A stretch of 9,902 bases of DNA, taken from JBGPRB01 sp964422155 (GTDB taxonomy: Bacteria; Chloroflexota; Dehalococcoidia; Dehalococcoidales; RBG-16-60-22). A program made the position numbers and the translations under genes. Positions 6,860 through 9,902 of the stretch are shown piece by piece. The stretch's first letter is position 1; each line of letters opens with the position of its first letter. The notes under the pieces were generated by a model. It did no database searches. It saw only the letters and a program-made list of their open reading frames with translations, and was not told where the DNA came from. The stretch is taken from positions 1 through 9,902 of the forward strand of contig CAYQZZ010000072.1 of NCBI GenBank assembly GCA_964422155.1, written 5' to 3'.

Positions 6860-7544
6860 CGTTGTTCTCCAGGAGCTTATAGCCGGCTCCGTAAATCGTT
6901 TTTATATATCTGGGGTTATGGGGGTCTGGTTCGAGCTTGCGGCGTAGCTTGAGGATATGGACGTCAATGGTGCGGTCGAAGCCGTCAAAATCATCACCGA
7001 GCGCCTTTTCGATAATCTGCGCCCGACTAAAAACGCGGCCCGGCTCTTTAACGAGGGCCCCCAGCACCTTGAATTCAATCGGTGTAAGGTTCAGAGGTTT
7101 ACCCTCCAGAAACGCCTCGTGTTTCAGGAAGTTGACGGTAAGAGCGCCATGTTCAATCTTCTCCGGCCCCCGCTCTCCCGGCAGGCGGCGTAGCACCGCC
7201 CGCACCCTGGCGGCCAGCTCCCTGGGGCTGAAGGGCTTGGTCACATAGTCGTCGGCGCCAAGGTCGAGGCCGGTCAAACGGTCATCGTCGGTCGTCAGGG
7301 CGGTAAGCATGATGATGGGTACATCGGATTCAGCACGGAGAGTACGGCACACATCGAGTCCGCTGATACCGGGCAGCATGAGGTCCAGAACAATCAGTTC
7401 CGGATGGCTTTCACGGGCTATTTGCAGAGCGTCGTTGCCATTATTTGCCGTCAGGACCCGGTAGCCGTCCCGGTTCAGGTAGAGCTTGACCAGTTCTACC
7501 GTTTTGACGTCATCGTCAACGACCAGAACCTTTTTCCCGGACAC
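6849..7544 (-). CDS. OmpR/PhoB-family response regulator
   Basis: From the GTG at 7544 the protein is 231 residues. The receiver domain (about 4-117) has the acidic pocket Asp11/Asp12, the phosphorylation site Asp54 in VLDLMLPG, Thr81 and Lys103. A winged-helix DNA-binding domain of the OmpR/PhoB type follows (about 128-226), with the usual RTIDVHILKLRRKL recognition region and a YIKTIYGAGY wing. The longest open frame begins at an ATG at 7574. I prefer the GTG because GGAG lies eight bases before it, the protein then starts MSGKKVLVVDDD as is normal for the family, and the predicted transcription start falls almost on the upstream ATG. If the transcript is leaderless the protein would be ten residues longer. 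The gene heads a regulator-kinase pair that overlaps by 11 bp. Repeats over its own promoter suggest autoregulation. Confidence 0.93.
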   Translation of the reverse strand: MSGKKVLVVDDDVKTVELVKLYLNRDGYRVLTANNGNDALQIARESHPELIVLDLMLPGISGLDVCRTLRAESDVPIIMLTALTTDDDRLTGLDLGADDYVTKPFSPRELAARVRAVLRRLPGERGPEKIEHGALTVNFLKHEAFLEGKPLNLTPIEFKVLGALVKEPGRVFSRAQIIEKALGDDFDGFDRTIDVHILKLRRKLEPDPHNPRYIKTIYGAGYKLLENNGDS

Positions 7545-7579
7545 GTCTGAATCTCCGTAATTTACCGTTTTCATATAAT

Positions 7580-7609
7580 ATTATACCTTAAATGTTAAGA
7601 AATTGTTAA
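7580..7609 (-). promoter_or_regulatory. Regulator-gene promoter with TTAACA direct repeats
   Basis: On the minus strand a perfect TATAAT (7585-7580) lies 18 bp after TTAACA (7609-7604, 5 of 6 to the -35 consensus). A second TTAACA (7598-7593) sits in the spacer, exactly 11 bp from the first. TTAACA-N5-TTAACA matches the direct-repeat form bound by PhoB/OmpR-type regulators and is close to the Bacillus PhoP box. Transcription would start near 7573, giving a leader of about 29 nt to the GTG start. Autoregulation by the encoded regulator is inferred. Confidence 0.65.
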
Positions 7610-7613
7610 AATG

Positions 7614-7643
7614 ATAAGGGAGGGGGAATTCCCCCTCCCTTAT
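7614..7643 (-). terminator. Perfect 30-bp palindrome, likely terminator of the small secreted protein gene
   Basis: Bases 7614-7643 are a perfect inverted repeat: 13-bp arms containing GGGAGGGGG and its complement, around an AATT centre. It begins about 36 bp past the stop of the small secreted protein gene on the minus strand. The run of T after it (CATTTT) is short, so termination may be imperfect. It ends only 5 bp before the regulator's -35-like repeat and would shield that promoter from upstream transcription. No + strand gene ends here. Confidence 0.75.
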
Positions 7644-7678
7644 TTAAGCTGTTAATTCATTCTTGCAGGTGTCGTCGT

Positions 7679-8131
7679 TTATTTGGTTGGAGTAGCCGGT
7701 GGGCACCAGCCACCGAACTTACCGCCAAACATCCCGCCGAACCTGCCGAAGCCCCGAGGTCCACCTTTAAAGCCGGGACCAACCGGGACATCGGGTTTTG
7801 AGTTCAGCCAGTCTTTGTATTGCTTGGCCTGGTCCTGCGTTATTTTACCCTGGTCTACCAGGCTGTTGAGATATTTGTCCAGAGCCTCGTTCCGCATTTC
7901 TTTTTGAGCCTCGGTAAAAGCTTTCTGCAGTTCCTGGGAGTCGATAGCGACGCCCGTGTTCTGCTGGTAGATTGTGGCAACTTTATCCAGCAGGGTGGAG
8001 AAATTGTTGGTGGTGCCGGTCTGGGTAGTGTTTTCGTCATCCGCATTGGCAATGGCTACTCCGCCGAGAATACCCGCCAGAACGACCACCGTTAGAATTG
8101 CGATAATAACAAATTTTTTACTTCGCCACAT
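7679..8131 (-). CDS. Small secreted or anchored helical protein with an ITQDQA motif and Gly/Phe-rich tail
   Basis: The product has 150 residues and I cannot give it an established function. Residues 7-29 form a hydrophobic signal sequence ending in AIANA, so cleavage after Ala30 is plausible; otherwise it is a membrane anchor. A helical region (about 44-113) follows: a hydrophobic start FSTLLDKVATIY, a charged helix ELQKAFTEAQKEM, and a motif VDQGKITQDQAKQY. The tail from 119 is rich in Gly, Phe and basic residues (GFGRFGGMFGGKF), then a lone Cys143 and a short CPPATPTK end. The ATG at 8131 has a near-perfect AAAGGAGGT at 8147-8139, implying strong expression. The ITQDQ portion recalls the LTxxQ motif of Spy/CpxP periplasmic chaperones, and also DUF2680-like secreted proteins; both are weak resemblances. 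It lies upstream of the two-component genes, in the same direction but behind its own terminator. Confidence 0.85.
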   Translation of the reverse strand: MWRSKKFVIIAILTVVVLAGILGGVAIANADDENTTQTGTTNNFSTLLDKVATIYQQNTGVAIDSQELQKAFTEAQKEMRNEALDKYLNSLVDQGKITQDQAKQYKDWLNSKPDVPVGPGFKGGPRGFGRFGGMFGGKFGGWCPPATPTK

Positions 8132-8320
8132 ATTAATTACCTCCTTTATTTGGCTTTCTGTAGAGAGAATAACAGATAATTATTAAAATTTGATTAATAT
8201 TGATGAGAGAGATAAAAATTTATGGTGTCCGTTTCGCGTGAGATGTTGGTCACATACACAGGGATGATTTCTCTATTATGATTGATGTAGTAAAATATAT
8301 TGGATAGTGGAATTATTATC
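8132..8320. promoter_or_regulatory. Divergent promoter region between the small secreted protein gene and copA
   Basis: The half nearer 8132 is very AT-rich. On the minus strand it holds TTAATC (8197-8192) and TTAATA (8186-8181), an 11-bp-period repeat, with TGTTAT as a possible -10 (8174-8169) placed 17 bp from the first copy. The same bases can also be read as an inverted repeat, TATTAA-N7-TTAATA at 8181-8199. Toward copA, TATTAT at 8274-8279 and TAAAAT at 8291-8296 are possible -10 elements without good -35 partners. I see no clear CueR, CsoR or CopY operator. The ribosome site of copA is weak. Confidence 0.45.
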
Positions 8321-9902
8321 ATGGTTGATACGACTAAAAAATCGCAGAAAGCCCGTATTCATATTACCGGTATGACCTGTACTACCTGCGCGGCTACCGT
8401 CGAGAAAGCCCTGGCGGGAACCAAAGGCGTGGCACAGGCCAGGGTCAATTTCGCCTCGGAAAAGGCTTCGATAGAGTATGACCCGGAAAAGGTAGACCTC
8501 ACCGGGATTAAAAATGCCGTTTCCGAAGCTGGATACAGTGTGGCCGTGCAGAAATCGATTTTCCCGGTACGCGGGATGACCTGCGCTTCCTGCATCGCCC
8601 GTGTCGAACAGGCTCTTAAAAGCGTTCCCGGCGTGGTCTTGGCCAGCGTTAATCTGGCATCGGAGAAAGCCACGGTGGAATATCTGGAGGGGACAGAAAT
8701 AGCCGACCTGCGTCGAGCCGTGAAAGACGCCGGCTATGAACTGGGCGGGGCAGCCGAGACGCTGGAAGACGTTACCGAGGCCTCCCGGCGTGAAATTAAT
8801 AAGGTCAGGGACAGATTTATCGTGGCGGTTACCCTGGCCGTTATCATCATGGCCCTGATGTGGACCCCTCATTTTACCGGCATGGAATATTTACTGTGGG
8901 CGCTGGCCACGCCGGTGCAGTTCTGGGCAGGGCTGCGGTTCTATCGCGGGGCGTGGGGCGCTCTCAAACACCGCACCGCCGATATGAATACCCTGATTGC
9001 CGTGGGCACATCAGCCGCCTACTTTTACAGCATGGTAGCCGTGTTTTTCCCCGGACTTTTCCAGGCCGGAGGTCTGGAACTGAACCTGTATTTCGATACC
9101 TCAGCCATGATTATTGCCCTGATTCTGCTGGGGCGTTTCCTGGAGGCGAGAGCTAAAGGCCAGACATCGGCGGCCATTAAAAGACTTATCGGGCTCCAAC
9201 CAAAGACGGCCATGGTTGTCCGTGACGATAAAGAGATGGAAATTCCTGTCGAAGAAGTGCAGGTCGGCGACCTGATTCTGGTGCGCCCGGGAGAGAGGGT
9301 GCCCGTGGACGGCATTATACGGCAGGGAAGCCCCGCTATCGATGAGTCCATGGTCACCGGCGAGAGCCTGCCGGTGGAGAAAAAAGAGGGCGACGAGGTC
9401 ATCGGGGCTACCATCAATAAAACTGGCAGCTTTCAATTCGAGGCGAACCGTATCGGCAGGGATACCACCCTGGCAAGGATTGTCCGGCTGGTGGAAGAAG
9501 CCCAGGGGAGCAAGGCGCCCATCCAGCGCCTTGCCGACATCATCGCCAGCTACTTTGTGCCGGTGGTCATCGGCATCGCGATTATAACCTTTAGTGTATG
9601 GTACTTTTTCGGTCCGTCTCCGTCCCTCACCTATGCCTTCCTTAACTTTATCGCCGTGCTGATTATCGCCTGTCCCTGTGCACTGGGGCTGGCCACGCCG
9701 ACAGCGATTATGGTGGGCACGGGTAAGGGCGCCGAGCATGGCATCCTTATCAGGAGCGCCGAGGCGCTGGAGAGGTTTTATAAAATAGATACGCTGCTTG
9801 TGGACAAGACGGGAACGTTGACCGAGGGCAAACCCCGGGTAACTGACATTATCGCCGTTTCTCCGCATTCTCAGGAGGAAGTGCTCGGTCTGGCGGCCTC
9901 GG
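8321..9902 (+). CDS. copA: CopA-type copper-exporting P1B ATPase (3' end missing)
   Basis: The first 527 codons are visible; the frame stays open to the window edge. Two N-terminal heavy-metal-associated domains carry GMTCTTC (17-23) and GMTCASC (85-91). Membrane helices begin near residue 165. The actuator domain has TGES at 346-349. The transport-site motif CPC is at 451-453 and the phosphorylation site DKTGT at 495-499. CPC with GMTCxxC domains indicates the P1B-1 subgroup, which exports Cu(I) or Ag(I) from the cytoplasm; zinc/cadmium pumps have the CPC too, but usually different N-terminal sites and later helices, which lie beyond the window. Full-length CopA proteins are about 750-850 residues, so roughly the last third is missing. 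The ATG at 8321 is the natural start, though only a weak GGATAG-GTGG-like sequence precedes it at 8302-8310. The gene is divergent from the small secreted protein gene. Confidence 0.95.
   Translation, partial: MVDTTKKSQKARIHITGMTCTTCAATVEKALAGTKGVAQARVNFASEKASIEYDPEKVDLTGIKNAVSEAGYSVAVQKSIFPVRGMTCASCIARVEQALKSVPGVVLASVNLASEKATVEYLEGTEIADLRRAVKDAGYELGGAAETLEDVTEASRREINKVRDRFIVAVTLAVIIMALMWTPHFTGMEYLLWALATPVQFWAGLRFYRGAWGALKHRTADMNTLIAVGTSAAYFYSMVAVFFPGLFQAGGLELNLYFDTSAMIIALILLGRFLEARAKGQTSAAIKRLIGLQPKTAMVVRDDKEMEIPVEEVQVGDLILVRPGERVPVDGIIRQGSPAIDESMVTGESLPVEKKEGDEVIGATINKTGSFQFEANRIGRDTTLARIVRLVEEAQGSKAPIQRLADIIASYFVPVVIGIAIITFSVWYFFGPSPSLTYAFLNFIAVLIIACPCALGLATPTAIMVGTGKGAEHGILIRSAEALERFYKIDTLLVDKTGTLTEGKPRVTDIIAVSPHSQEEVLGLAAS

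Noticed and set aside
7618..7626. G-quadruplex in the GGGAGGGGG run
   Set aside because: Only two G-runs are present on the strand; four are needed. The perfect palindrome explains the composition.
8276..8872. Minus-strand open frame of 198 codons opposite copA
   Set aside because: It lies antisense to the start of copA, which has clear metal-binding domains in the + frame. Its sequence is low-complexity (many G, H, F residues) and matches no family.
9101..9868. Minus-strand open frame of 255 codons opposite copA
   Set aside because: It is antisense to the actuator, CPC and DKTGT region of copA; the length is a by-product of codon bias in the real gene.

Overview
The window is a compact stretch of bacterial chromosome of moderate G+C (roughly 50% by eye), with short AT-rich gaps and clear Shine-Dalgarno sites. 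It holds eight genes, two of them cut by the window edges. There are no RNA genes, insertion sequences or CRISPR arrays. A DsrK-like Fe-S protein followed by a true DsrC, together with the small secreted protein type and the MacA-like adaptor seen here, would suit an anaerobic sulfur-metabolising bacterium. A Chloroflexota/Dehalococcoidia-type genome is my guess, at low confidence; a sulfate-reducing member of another phylum cannot be excluded from sequence alone.

Left end, + strand (1-1537): the 3' part of a DsrK/HdrD-like Fe-S heterodisulfide-reductase-type protein, then dsrC with both redox cysteines in its C-terminal tail. DsrC carries sulfur as a trisulfide, and the DsrK-type protein is the expected reductase for it, so the pair forms part of a sulfite-reduction electron chain.

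Middle, - strand (read from 8131 down to 1590): a small secreted helical protein with its own terminator; a two-component pair (OmpR-type response regulator, then a BaeS-like membrane histidine kinase overlapping it by 11 bp); and, after a 120-bp gap, a MacAB-type ABC system made of a lipoprotein adaptor, an ATPase and a permease, tightly coupled (3-bp gap, then a 4-bp ATGA overlap). The plausible logic is that envelope stress is sensed by the kinase, relayed to the regulator, and answered by the exporter and the small secreted protein. This resembles the BaeSR/CpxAR-Spy/CpxP-efflux arrangement of enterobacteria, though that comparison is inference.

Right end, + strand (8321-9902): the first 527 codons of a CopA-type copper P1B-ATPase with two N-terminal metal-binding domains, divergent from the small secreted protein gene across a 189-bp AT-rich region.

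Two signals go beyond routine annotation. A short helical G-[RK]-[MI]-T-Q-x-Q-A motif is shared by the small secreted protein and a roughly 95-residue insert in the adaptor's beta-barrel. A TTAACA-N5-TTAACA direct repeat with 11-bp period lies over the regulator promoter, with a degenerate copy at the same promoter position before the small secreted gene.
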